Source: Isochrysis galbana | Lineage: Eukaryota; Haptophyta; Isochrysidales; Isochrysidaceae | DNA: 64,000 nucleotides | NCBI GenBank assembly: GCA_018136815.1 | Contig: CM030932.1 | Span: forward strand, 3,719,790 to 3,783,789 | Direction: 5' to 3' | Shown here: positions 1-9,594 of the stretch, in pieces | How positions within the stretch are numbered: position 1 is the first letter of the stretch | Layout of the letters: every line of letters starts with the position of its first letter | Notes under the pieces: model-generated | Database searches by the model: none | What the model saw: the letters and a program-made list of their open reading frames with translations, nothing else | What the model was told of the DNA's origin: nothing | Program-made: the position numbers and the translations under genes

Positions 1-139
1 TTTCACACCGCTTCCACGTCCAGGCTCTTCTTCTAAGGTACTCGCTACATAGGCTAGCCTCCGAATGGTTGAATTCACATTCACAGCTCACACAGCTCAC
101 AGCTTGCGCGCGGAGATAGATCCGATCCACACTGCGCCC

Positions 140-450
140 CCACTTGAATGCCCCCCCCCCCCCCCCCCCCCCCCCCCGCCCCTCGGTCTCTCTCTTCTCT
201 CACTCCCTCTCTCTCTCTCCCTCTCTCTTCTCTCTCTCTCTCCCTCTCTCTTCTCTCTCTCTCCCTCTCTCTCCCTCTCCCTCTCTCTTCTCTCTCTCTC
301 CCCTCCCGCGGGGACGTCCCGGCGCGCGCGCGATCCAACTCTTTCACGTATTCCACGGAGCGCTTTATCGATTCTTACGGGCGTTTCTCTCTCTCAACTC
401 GGGGGCAACCTCCCGACCGAGGCGCAGTCTCTCTTCCGTCTCACTCCACG
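140..450 (+). promoter_or_regulatory. poly-C and CT-rich leader upstream of the first gene
   Basis: A long C homopolymer near 150-177 is followed by CT repeats to about 300, then mixed sequence up to the ATG at 451. The tract lies directly before a coding region and is polypyrimidine on the coding strand, as in several other leaders in this window. A promoter or 5' leader role is inferred only from position. Open frames crossing it encode only Pro, Ser and Leu and are not genes. Confidence 0.35.
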
Positions 451-1819
451 ATGGCGTCCTCCTCCTCCCCCCCCGAGCCCGACCCTTCCACCTTCCTGCC
501 GACCGTGGGCGGGTTCCCAAAGTCGGTCCATCTACGCGGCCGTGTCCCTCGCGCCTTTCGAGGCGCCCACATACATCGCCTCCTCTTCCTAGCCCCCTCG
601 GGAAGGAAATATTACATTGGAGACCCGGCGGTCCGACTCGCAGCTCCGGGAGATCTGCTTCCCTTCGACGTCGTCGACGAGGACGTGCCGATGGACACAA
701 CAGTGCCGACGAGCTGGCAGATTGGAGACAAGGTCACCACACGACTCAAGTCGGGAAGGATCTTGGAGATCCTCGCGCCAGAGGAGACGAGGCCAGGAGT
801 CGAGTTGGAGTTCACGCTGCCGCTCTCCGAGCTCGTCGCAGAGTTTGACGGTGCGGAGCTCAACGTTGAGGAAATTCCGCCGGCGGCGCCGGTGCCGCCG
901 CCCATGCCGCCGCCCATGCCGCCGCCGCCGCCCACGATTGTGATGCCGCCATACCCGCAGCTCGATTCGGACGCGATGGCGCGCGCCGTCGCCAGCGCGA
1001 TGGGCGCCGCCGCGCAGCTCGCGGCGGGGAGCAACGAGGCGGTACTGCGCGCGATCCGCGAGCTGGCGCAGAACGNNNNNNNNNNNNNNNNNNNNNNNNN
1101 NNNNNNNNNNNNNNNNNNNNNNNNNNNNNNNNNNNNNNNNNNNNNNNNNNNNNNNNNNNNNNNNNNNNNNNNNNNTCGCCGATGCGCGCGCCGAGGCGCG
1201 GCAGGTCGCCGCCCACGCCAGGGAGGCGGCGGAGAGAGCGGCCGAAGAGGCGCGGAAGGTGGCTGCCGAGGCGGCTGCTGAGGCGCAGCGCATCGCGGCC
1301 GAGGCGGCCGAGGCGGCGCAGCGAAACCACGAGCAGGCGATGCAGAACCACGTGGCAGCGATGCTCTCGCAGGAGCAGATGGAGACCCGTGTCGTCGCGC
1401 AGCAGAGGGAGGTGGCCGAGGCGCAGGCTACTCACGTGCTCGCCGAGACGCAGCGGATGCTCGATGAGCTGCTCGCCAAGATGCCCAAGCCGACCCCGCC
1501 GCCCCCGCCGCCCCCGCCGCCGTCTCTGCCTCCAAAGCCCTGCGTCACCGACCGCGGCGTCCAGTGCGGCGGCTGGGATCGAGGGCTGCAGGCTGGCGGC
1601 GTCGACGAGACGACGCAGTACGACCCGCTCCTCGAGGATGTTGCCTGCCAAACTGAGGCACCGCCGCCTGCCAAGCCGCTCGTCGTGCCGCTCGCGACGT
1701 CGATCGGCATGACCGCCTTTAGCGCCGAGGTGCCGCGCAAGCCCGCTGATATCTACTGGTACCATCAGGTGCACCCCGCTCCGCCAGGCACTAAGCAGGG
1801 CCGCTACGTGCGGCAATGA
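451..1819 (+). CDS. hypothetical protein with Ala/Glu-rich coiled coil, interrupted by a gap
   Basis: I do not recognise this protein. The ATG at 451 opens a roughly 208-residue part: a globular-looking N-terminal segment without low complexity (about residues 10-130), then a Pro-rich stretch (PPPMPPPMPPPPP). A 100-N gap at 1076-1175 interrupts the frame. After it, from 1178, an Ala-, Glu- and Arg-rich heptad-like helix of about 100 residues runs into a second Pro run and a C-terminal tail with several Cys-containing turns, ending in RYVRQ and TGA at 1817-1819. The frame differs before and after the gap because the true gap length is unknown. The architecture suggests a coiled-coil scaffold, but nothing points to a specific function. 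No intron is evident. The start was chosen because upstream in-frame codons lie in CT simple repeat. Confidence 0.6.
1076..1175. other. assembly gap of 100 N
   Basis: Exactly 100 unknown bases, so a placeholder length rather than a measured one. It lies inside the coiled-coil gene, which is why the reading frame changes across it. Confidence 0.99.
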
Positions 1820-2120
1820 GTGCTCCGGGTGAGCGGCATGCACGCACACTTCTCCGGGTGTTCTGCGGGACGGTCGGCAACACGCCGGCGACCCTTCACT
1901 CGCGCACGGGCGGGGGAGTGTGCGTGATGCGCGCGTTCGCCTGAGGCGCCGGCCTGTTGCAGGTCGCATTCGCACCCGTCGCTCCGGGCTATCGCGCTCT
2001 AGCAATTAGCAATTAGCGCCCCTTGGGACTAATTACTGTGCTCCTTGCCGTGCAGCTGGCTATGCTTGCTTGTGGACTTTCAGTGACCGGCGTTGTGGTA
2101 TATCGTGTAGTAAAAAAAAC

Positions 2121-3170
2121 AAAAAAAACATCTGAAGATTCAGGCTATTACCGCTAGCTATAAAGGACCACGCACTCACAATACCAACTCACGCCATCGC
2201 CGCTATACCCCAGAGCACACTCACTCCCTTTACACTACCCCCTTCATTCCTTTGTCTTTGGTATGGGGGGGGGGCGTGCACTACGACGGGCCAAGCGCAA
2301 GGGGCGGGCTGGGACAGACCTGTTGTCTGTTGTTGGGTGTTCCTGTGGAAGACAAACGTAAAACGCCTTCTGAACTATCTTATAGTGTCCCCGGCGGGTC
2401 TCGGCCCCCGCCCTTCGGCTTTTCAATTTTCATCGTCCGCTGCCGCACTTTCGCGGTGTCTGCCTGCCTGCCGCGCGGGGTGTCTTCCCGTTGATATATC
2501 GTAAATGGGCGGTGATCTCACCTATTCTCGGGCCAGATCGTGCCGTCGAAACGCGCGGTGGTTGCGGCTGCTGAGAAGACCTTTTCTCGTCGTTCTCTTC
2601 GTTCTCCTTCTCCTACGGGCGTGTGCTCCATGCGCGCGCCATGGCCCCCTTCTGGGGGGCCCCTCGGGGGCCCCCAGAGGGCAAGCCAGGGCAGCTCGGG
2701 GGGCAGTGGAGGTTGGGGTAGTGCCCCTGGCCTCTCCTGCCTCTCCCTCGCTCGCCTCGCTGGCCATGGGTGCCCTCTTGGCGGCCTTGGTGGTCTGTGG
2801 CTCAGTGCCAGTGGTGAGGGAGGGGTCAGTACGAGCGAGGGCCAGTGCAGGCGAGTGCGTGCGGCGTGCGGCGCGCGCTCGGCGAGGGTCTGAGCCAGAG
2901 TTATGTCAGCTCAGCCCCTGCCAGCAGACAGGGGCTGAGGTTGGTTGTGCAGGCCCACCCAGGGGCCAGGGGGTGTCTGCGATCTGCGATGGAGATGGAG
3001 AGAGGGGGGCGCGAGGCCCCCATTGGCCTCCTACTTATAAAAGTAGTTGGCCTAGAAACACGGTGAAAATCACTGTTTTTGACTTCCGTAGAAACACATT
3101 GTTCCTTTGTTTCACACCTAGGGCGAACAAATGCAGCCCAACCCTTACTATTACTATTAGTTAAATATAA
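2121..3170 (+). repeat. dispersed repeat copy A (K module plus R1 module)
   Basis: The copy opens with an A-tract and CATCTGAAGATTC, passes through CTTCATTCCTTTGTCTTTGG at about 2243, and continues into an R1 stretch at about 2590-3060. The same order occurs in the opposite orientation at 8322-7600. R1 ends near 3035-3056 in a short hairpin (CTACTTATAAAAGTAG). Near 3133-3165 is the reverse complement of a block also seen at 42694 and 47528 (AGTAAGGGTTGGGCTGCATT). Overlapping frames here encode no recognisable protein. Probably a non-autonomous transposable element; the class is not known. Confidence 0.6.
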
Positions 3171-3462
3171 AATAAAAATCCCTGTTTGACCACCCTAAAA
3201 GTAATTATACGGGTGCTTTGGTTTTGGTTTGTGCCGTGTTTTTCAGCCTGGTCTAGGCGTGCAGGTTTGTATGTCGTGCAGGTTTGTATGTCGTGGCTTG
3301 GCGGGTTGTACCGGGCTAGTGGCAGCAGCGGTATCAACTCTCATCATCAATCAAAGGAGCCGTTTACTAGAAAACCCACCCCCAACCACCTCAGAAAAAA
3401 AAAGGGGGAGGCGGGTCGAATCTTCGTTGATCCTGGTGTGGGCCGCGGCGGCCGCCGCCTCG

Positions 3463-5472
3463 ATGACCCGCGCCTCGCCACTGCGCTTCCCACGCTCTCC
3501 CTGGCCTCGCCTCGCCATCCTAGCGCTGGTGGCGACAGCGGAGGGTGGTGCCTTGCACCGCTCACCCGTGCGCATGGTCGCCAGCGCGCCAACGCGCCTC
3601 GCGCCTGCCCGAAGCCTCAACCTGCCTGCGCGAAGTGTGCTGCCACTCCGTATTGGCGGAGAGTGGTGCGCTCTCCCTCTCTCGCTCGCTCACTGCCTCC
3701 CTCTCGCTCTCCTGCTCGCTGGCACTCGTCGGACACTCAAATTCACGCCGCCCGTGCCACGCGTGCTTGTAGGTACGACGCCTCCCAATGGGCGGCGACC
3801 CATCCTGGCGGTGCATGGCTGCTAGAATACGCAATGGGGCGTGACGTGACTGCTCTCTTCTATGCGGCGCACCTTCGCCACCATTCGCTGGCCACCGCCT
3901 CCCTCGCCAAACTACCCAAGCTCCAACTTGAGCAGGTAGAGGCCGAGGGCGGCCGGCCGCTTCAGGGGGAGTATGTGTTTTCGTTTGACTCTGAGAGGCC
4001 TCCCGCTGCGCCACCGCTGCCGCCAATCGAGTCGGAACTGCGTGCTGAGCTCAGGGACATGCTGCGCCGAGAATTCGCCGACCGCGGTGCCGCCAAGGCT
4101 ACCCCCGGCCACTGGGCGCGCACGCTTATTGCGGCTGTCGGCACGCTAGCATGCTGGGCCGGCTGGCTTGGGGGCTCCATTAGCGCGACGGCAGTGCTGC
4201 CATTGGTACATTGGGTTCTCATCGCACACACTGTTCACGAGGCAACGCACGGTGCGGCCCCGCCCGCCCATCGTGCCGCCATCGCCGCGCGCTCTGTGGT
4301 TGCTCATCCTCCTGGCCACGCCCGCAGGAAATCTATCCAACGACCCTCGGATCAACTACTGGCTCCAATTCACCTCGCACCCAATTTGCTTCAACGTCTT
4401 CGTCTGGATCCCGCAGCACCTGCTCTCGCATCACCAATACACCAACGACTACATGCACGACGCCGATTGCCATCACTTTGCTCCCGCGCTGCTCTCAAGT
4501 CAACAGCCGCGTATCTCCGACAAGGTGGGCTTCAATGAGGGCTGGACCTTTGTGTGGAAGGCCTTCCTCACAACGCTTGGAACATCCATCCTACAGGTAT
4601 GTGTCTTTCGGCGCCCCCACCGCCTTGCCTGGTGGCCCCCGAAAGCGTGCTCCTGCGGCGGTTGCTCGTAGTCCGGCGGTGCGCTCTCACCTCGTTCGCA
4701 CGCCCCCAACATTCCAAGCCGATGCGCACTCTCATGGAGACGCCGACGCCCAATTACGACGTCAACGTCACGCCGGTGCCGGCCGCCGTCTCTAAAAGGC
4801 AGCTACTCCTCTCGGTCCTACCCTCCTTCTTCGTGCTGCTTTACCCACTGGTGGGAGGCGCCACGGGCGCCTTCAGCGCGCCGCAGGCTGCCTTCTTATT
4901 TGCTTGGCCATGGATCGGCATGTCGCTCATTTTCACGTGCATGACACAGGCGAGGGCTCAGCTGCTCGATGCGCAATCCTAGCCAATTTCGCCTCGGGCC
5001 TGTCCTCCGCCGTGCTCCTCCCAGCCGGCCTCGCCATACGTGGTCACCCCCAACACCTATGCACGTTTGTATCTCACAGGTCTCGCACGTACAGGCCGAC
5101 ACCCAGCCCGACGCACCCGGAGGCGGCGACTCGGCTGGCTGCTGGACCGCAAGGCAGATTGCTGCATCTCTCGATTACAGTGTTTACGCAGGACCGAAGG
5201 GGCGTGCTTCGCCGCTCGAGACATCGGTCGTCACCGCGTTGACGGCGGGCCTCAACATGCAGAGCCTGCACCACGCGATGCCCAGCGTCTCGTGCGCGCA
5301 CTTTCCCCGCCTCTACGGCGAATACGCGCAGATTTGCAAGCGGCACGGGGTGCGTCTACGTCAATCGGACAACTTTGCGAGCGCCGTGATCGAAATGCTC
5401 GATTACATCTTTGCCAATAATGCGCCACGGGGGGCCGCAGACGAAAGGGAAACAGTTGGTCTTGAGCCTTAA
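3463..5472 (+). CDS. cytochrome b5-fused membrane fatty acid desaturase (front-end type)
   Basis: Five exons fit: 3463-3665, 3773-4251, 4328-4596, 4719-4949, 5080-5472, giving 524 residues in continuous frame. Residues 1-50 look like a signal peptide plus basic transit region. The cytochrome b5 haem signature HPGG is at 78-81, directly after the first splice (GGEWYDASQW). Three histidine boxes follow: HEATH (223-227), HLLSHH (258-263) and QSLHH (455-459), with hydrophobic segments before boxes 1 and 3. The Gln in box 3 is typical of front-end (delta-4/5/6/8) desaturases, which insert double bonds between an existing one and the carboxyl end. Regiospecificity cannot be read from motifs. The fourth intron (4950-5079) starts with GC instead of GT. 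The leader suggests ER or plastid-envelope targeting, but this is inference. Exon 1 is the least certain exon. Confidence 0.85.
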
Positions 5473-6444
5473 GACAACAGTTCCGCATGGTCGCTATGGC
5501 GCAAATGCCGAAGCTACAGATGTTGGCCCTTGGCTGCTTGACTTGCAAAGGTCTACACCTTACCAACCTTGGAATGAAAACGTGTGGGAGCTATGCCGCC
5601 TTGGGATTGAATCATTAAGCCTTGCCATCACTTGAGCGAGGAGACCAACCATGCTCTAGAATGCCCGCATAGCAACTAAGTTTATACTTAGTTCAAAACT
5701 ATTGTTATACTACCTCCGTTCCATTACTGAACCGCATCGCCAAAATAGGGGCAATGAAGTGCTTACAGAAAAGAAATTCATGTTGAGAAGGGGAATAGCG
5801 GGTACACTGGGGCAAAAGACTACCAAAAAATTCGGCACTAAGAGCCATCAAGGGCTGCCGAATATTACGCGTTTTTGTTTCTTGACAAATGAGGATTTTG
5901 GCGCCCCCCAGACGGCCGATCGCCTTGCCAGGAAAACTCTCGCCGCTCCGCCGCTCTCGCCGAGAACCGGGCGGCGTGCGGCATGGCGCGCCTGAAGGTG
6001 GTCGAGCCTCCGCAGCATGGGAGGCGCACGGGTGGCGACTTTGTGAGGCGCTGCCGTGCTGCCTCTCCCAAGGAGCCTCCTGAGCCGCCCAGCACGCCCG
6101 AGGAGGATGGCGCCCAACCATCCCAAAAAAAACTGCCCAATATTCTCGCCGCGCGCGCGACCTCGCACCCTTACTGTGCAGCCACGTCCGCTCCTCTCCC
6201 CCCCCTCCACCTGCCTTGCGGCCCGTCCCTCGTGCGCTACCTAGGGGCTGGGTGTGTGGGATTTCCTGCAGCAGACGGCGTGTTCCGATCCCCGATAGGT
6301 TGTCCTCCTCTTCCTCCTGCGCCATCGGGCTATCGGTTATTATTATATTGTATCGTGTGTCAGTGAGGTAGACGGTTGGTTCACGGTGCGGCCGAGGACG
6401 AGGGTCTGGTAGGCAGGAGGGCCGCGGGTTGGGTTTGTGCGCTG
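5473..6444. other. spacer with no supported gene
   Basis: It holds the 3' flank of the desaturase, a near-palindrome at 5674-5693 (AACTAAGTTTATACTTAGTT) resembling the R1 terminal hairpin, and an AACTATTGTTATACTA stretch resembling the 5' end of the M family. A 280-codon open frame on the minus strand has no recognisable domain and runs into repeat sequence, so it is not called. Confidence 0.4.
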
Positions 6445-6600
6445 TTATGCGAGTCTCTCCGCTATGCGGAGCGCTTGCGCTACCGCGGATAGGTTTGTGC
6501 CCAGCGATAGTGTGTCTTTGTCGTTGATTGTGAAAACGGGGGCGCATAGTTCACGCGGGGACTTGAGTTTAGGTTTCCTCCCTTGGGAGGCCTTGTTTGT
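6445..6600 (-). mobile_element. 3' end of a transposable-element protein frame
   Basis: Read on the minus strand, one frame gives KASQGRKPK, later FTINDKDTLSLGTNLSAVAQ, and ends IAERLA-stop at 6445. A second copy near 43745-43925 (minus) gives KASQGRKPK, then MSTNLSLIAQ and MAERLA-stop, with a frame break between. Protein-level conservation between two otherwise diverged repeats indicates that this was coding. Family unknown. Confidence 0.4.
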
Positions 6601-6611
6601 GCGTGCGGTCG

Positions 6612-6895
6612 AAAAAAAAATATTCTTGAAGATGCCTACTACTTTGCTATCCCCCGCCCCGCGCCTTGGGGGCTGCCCCTAACATCGCCCTTGCCCCACC
6701 CTCTCTCCCCTTTCGCACCCCCCCTCGGTCCTTTTTGTTCGGTTTCGGGGGGTCGACCCATGTGCACTACTTTGGGTCTGGCGTCAGGGGAGGGGGGGGG
6801 CGGGCCTTTCGGCTCGCCGTTGCTGTGAGGCGCTTTGGGTTGCGACTCTTTGTGGGGGCCCAGCCTTGCGGCTTTCCCCTATGGGTGGGTCTTTA
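6612..6895 (+). repeat. K-module copy
   Basis: Starts with an A-tract and TATTCTTGAAGATGCC, then a C-rich stretch and the block TTCGGTTTCGGGGGGTCGAC followed by GTGCACTACTTTGGG. The reverse complement of the same order lies at 50192-49880. It abuts the end of the transposable-element protein frame at 6600. Confidence 0.5.
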
Positions 6896-7038
6896 GGGAG
6901 TCTCTCCTCCCTTTTAGCCAGGGCGCTATCCCTGGTCGCTCGCATGTTCCTTGTTTTCTTGTACGAGGATGTGTTCGATCTCCAGTTTCTGCGTTGCTAT
7001 CTTTAGGGTATGGCTTGGTGCTAGTGTGTCGTTGTCTA

Positions 7039-7477
7039 TTACGTCGATACGTCGAATAGAGGGCGGAAGTCGTTGGTGTCTATTCGTTTTTTTGGTTGTC
7101 GGCCCATGTCTGCTTGGGCTCTTCTGGCCGCGTCAGTGGAGTTGCCGAAATGCGCTGCCTTCACTAGGGCGGTGTATCTCGTCAGTATTCTTTTTTTGAT
7201 TTGTTTGCTATCAAATGTTATGTTGTCGAAGTGTACTCTGTAAAAGTCTGTTAGAATGTATCTCCATGCTAGGATGTATAGTATTTCTCTAGAGTGTGGC
7301 GAGTGCGTGTTGGGGAGTATGAATAGTCTATCTACTGCTTGGTCGGTGGAAGTCGAAACGTGTTGAGTTGGATGGTATTCTGTCAGTTCGTGTATCATGT
7401 CGAATATGTCGTCCAGCGCCGGGCATGTCCCAAGGTGCGCAGATGATTCGTGTGATTGTTTCTCGGATTCGGATTAG
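7039..7477 (-). mobile_element. possible C-terminal fragment of a retroelement reverse transcriptase
   Basis: An open minus-strand stretch of about 145 residues, clearly poorer in G+C than its surroundings, ends at a stop at 7039. It contains HESSAHLGTCPALDD, reminiscent of the Cys/His region behind the reverse transcriptase domain of non-LTR elements, then ILYILAWRYILTDFYR and basic residues. There is no YADD catalytic motif, so only a 3' fragment is present, opening after a stop at about 7480. The assignment rests on general pattern and could be wrong; an unrelated transposable-element protein is the main alternative. Confidence 0.3.
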
Positions 7478-7599
7478 AGCGGGGAGAGACGAGGGGAAAT
7501 CTTCCCCCGGTCCCACGATAAAAAATTTGGGCCTCCGGATCAACGAGTTTTTTTTACCCCAGCCTCCCCCACCTCTACCGGAACTGGCCCCCCATCGTA

Positions 7600-8322
7600 C
7601 TGACCCCCCCCTTCATTCACCACCGAGCCACAGACCACCCGAGCCGCCAGGAGGGCACCCAGGGCCAGCGAGGCCAGCGAGGGAGAGGCAGGAGAGGCCA
7701 GGGGCTCAGCCCCAGCCTCCACTGCCCCCCGAGCTGGCCCAGCTGGCCCTTTGGCCCTCTTGGGGGACCCGAGGGTCCCCTCAGAGGGCAGAGGGGAGAG
7801 GGGGGAGGGGGGTCATGGCGCGCGCAGGCATCGCACGCCCGTAAGAGAACGAAGAGAACTACGAGAAAAGAACGACAAAAAAACGACACGATCTGACCCA
7901 AGAAAAGGTAAAACTCTCGCCTGTTTACGATATGTTTACAGGCCGACACCCCGCGCGACATACGAATGCCGCGAAAGCGAAAGCGCGGCGTTGTTTGAAA
8001 AGGACGCGAGAAGAGGGGGCCGAGACCTCCCAGGGGCACGAAGTGTCACATGCAACAGGCGGCGTTTATCTTTGTTTTGCCACAGGAACACCACACCAGC
8101 AGGTCTGCCCTAGCCCACCCCCTGCACTTGGCCCGTTGTAGTGCCCCCCCCCCCCCCCCCCCGATACCAAAGACCAAAGACAAAGGAATGAAGGGGGTGG
8201 TGTAAGCTGTAAGGGAGTGAGTATACTGTATACTGGGGTATAGGCGATGTCGTGAGTGAGTACCGTGAGTACGTGGTCCGCTATAGCTAGCGTGAGTAGC
8301 CCGAATCTTCAGATATTTTATT
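7600..8322 (-). repeat. dispersed repeat copy B (inverted relative to copy A)
   Basis: Read on the minus strand it begins at about 8322 with ATATCTGAAGATTCGGGC, passes a GTCTTTGGTAT-type block next to a C homopolymer at 8139-8162, and continues into R1 (about 7850-7600), matching 2121-2840 in order and sequence. Together with copy A it brackets the desaturase gene as an inverted pair about 6.2 kb apart. Confidence 0.6.
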
Positions 8323-8379
8323 ATTAGTCAATGCCTTGTGCATTGTTTTGATTCGACGTTCCCACATCCCACATGGGGG

Positions 8380-8790
8380 CTATGTCTGAGATTGAGATGG
8401 TGCCGGGTGCCGGGCCAGCCTCTCGCCTCTCGTGCCGGAGAAAGAAGGCGGTACCGCGGCCGTGTAGGGTCCAGGCCCGGAGGCCTTCCCTAGTGGATCG
8501 TCCCTCTGGTGTGTTGTGGCTGGTATGGCTGTGGGAGGTGGTGTGGGTGTGCTGCATGCTGCATGCTGGCTGTGTTCGCTGTGACGCTGTGACTGTGAGC
8601 TGTGATGCGTGATGCGCGGGCGTGGCGCGCTGGCTCCTGCGCCCACCTGGTCAGGCGGGTCGTCTTGGCGCGGTCGCTTCGGCGACAAGGGCGTGTCCAT
8701 GAGTGCATCGTCCATCGCGGCGAGGGCGGCGGCAGCGAGCGGGGGAGGCGGCGCGCGCTCCATGACCCTATCGTTTTAACGATAGTTGGA
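8380..8790 (-). mobile_element. M-family copy a: 5' hairpin plus truncated MERAP frame
   Basis: On the minus strand the imperfect hairpin AACTATCGTTAAAACGATAG (around 8768-8787) precedes GGGTCATGGAGCGCGCGCC. The ATG is at 8763-8761 and opens a Pro/Ser-rich frame of 127 codons (MERAPPPPLAAAALAAMDD) to 8380. Its 3' side runs into the terminus of copy B. The same hairpin-ATG arrangement recurs at 25606, 48292, 54247 and 61830. Confidence 0.55.
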
Positions 8791-8862
8791 GTACTCTAGG
8801 AGTAAAGTACTCGAGTAGACTTCTCCAGTAAAGTAGAGGAAGGGAAAAAGCGAGGGGGAGCG

Positions 8863-9594
8863 ATGCCGTCGGTGCCCACGTACTGCCTTGCCACCTCTGC
8901 GATTGCGGCGGGTGCTGTGCTCGCGACGACGCAGCTGCACGACACGCGCGTGCCCAAGTCATGCGTTGCCTCGTCGCTCGCTGGTGCGCATGCCCGAGAG
9001 GGAGTGAGGGAGGGAGAAGGTAGAAAGGAAAAGGGAGGGGGAGGGAGGGGGAGGGGGAGAGGGAGGAGGGAGAGGATGAGAGAGAGGACGAGGGAGATGA
9101 AGGCGAAAGGAGACACGGTGACATCGTGGGAAGAAGCGAGAACAGGGATGGGGGGAAGAAAAGAGGCGGGAGACGGGGAGGGAGCAGCAGAGGGAGAGGG
9201 AGAGGCTGAAGAACCGGAAGATTGGAAGTGGGGGTGGGGCATGAGAGGGAGGGTGGGAGGGAAAAATACAATCATTAAGGGAAAGCTCCACCCACTGCTG
9301 GCACGATACTGGAATCGAATCATGGCGAGCACCGCCACATCAACTCACGCCATCTTCAATCACTGGGTGTTCGCAGGCACCACTGCACTTACAGTCGCCC
9401 TCACGCACCATAGCTCCTCCAGCACATCGCCGCCGTGGTACTGCGTGATTGGCGGAGTGGGTGGGCTGGCCGCCATTTGCTACGCGCTAACCTCGCACGC
9501 GGAAATCTCGGCTATCCCAACCAAGTGTAAGATAGCCACTGCGACGGGTGTTGCGCTGATGGTCGTTGGCACTATCATTGCGGCCCGCAAGTAG
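8863..9594 (+). CDS. small hypothetical multi-span membrane protein
   Basis: Best model: exon 8863-8983, intron 8984-9376 with a gtgcgc donor and an AG acceptor, exon 9377-9594, giving 112 residues. The intron is a multiple of three and GA-rich, so the unspliced frame stays open at 243 codons, but its Gly/Arg/Glu run looks non-coding. The spliced product has hydrophobic stretches near residues 9-23, around YCVIGGVGGLAAICYAL, and at the C-terminus (VALMVVGTIIAARK). I do not recognise the family. An alternative start at 9322 would give a 90-residue product. A location in an organelle or endomembrane is possible, but no targeting motif stands out. Confidence 0.45.
   Translation: MPSVPTYCLATSAIAAGAVLATTQLHDTRVPKSCVASSLAGAHAREGVREGEGRKEKGGGGRGRGRGRRERMRERTREMKAKGDTVTSWEEARTGMGGRKEAGDGEGAAEGEGEAEEPEDWKWGWGMRGRVGGKNTIIKGKLHPLLARYWNRIMASTATSTHAIFNHWVFAGTTALTVALTHHSSSSTSPPWYCVIGGVGGLAAICYALTSHAEISAIPTKCKIATATGVALMVVGTIIAARK

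Noticed and set aside
65..848. Several overlapping 90-230 codon frames on both strands
   Set aside because: They translate CT/GA simple repeat into Ser-Leu, Pro or Arg-Glu runs and overlap the leader of the gene at 451.
5705..6547. 280-codon minus-strand frame
   Set aside because: No domain and mixed composition. Its C-terminal-side DNA is repeat-derived, and the supported transposable-element peptide lies in a different frame.
2121..8322. Copies A and B as terminal inverted repeats of one 6.2-kb transposon carrying the desaturase
   Set aside because: Similar modules occur singly elsewhere (22547, 37684, 47115, 50192, 54566), the inner boundaries differ and no target duplication is visible. 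Independent insertions are simpler.
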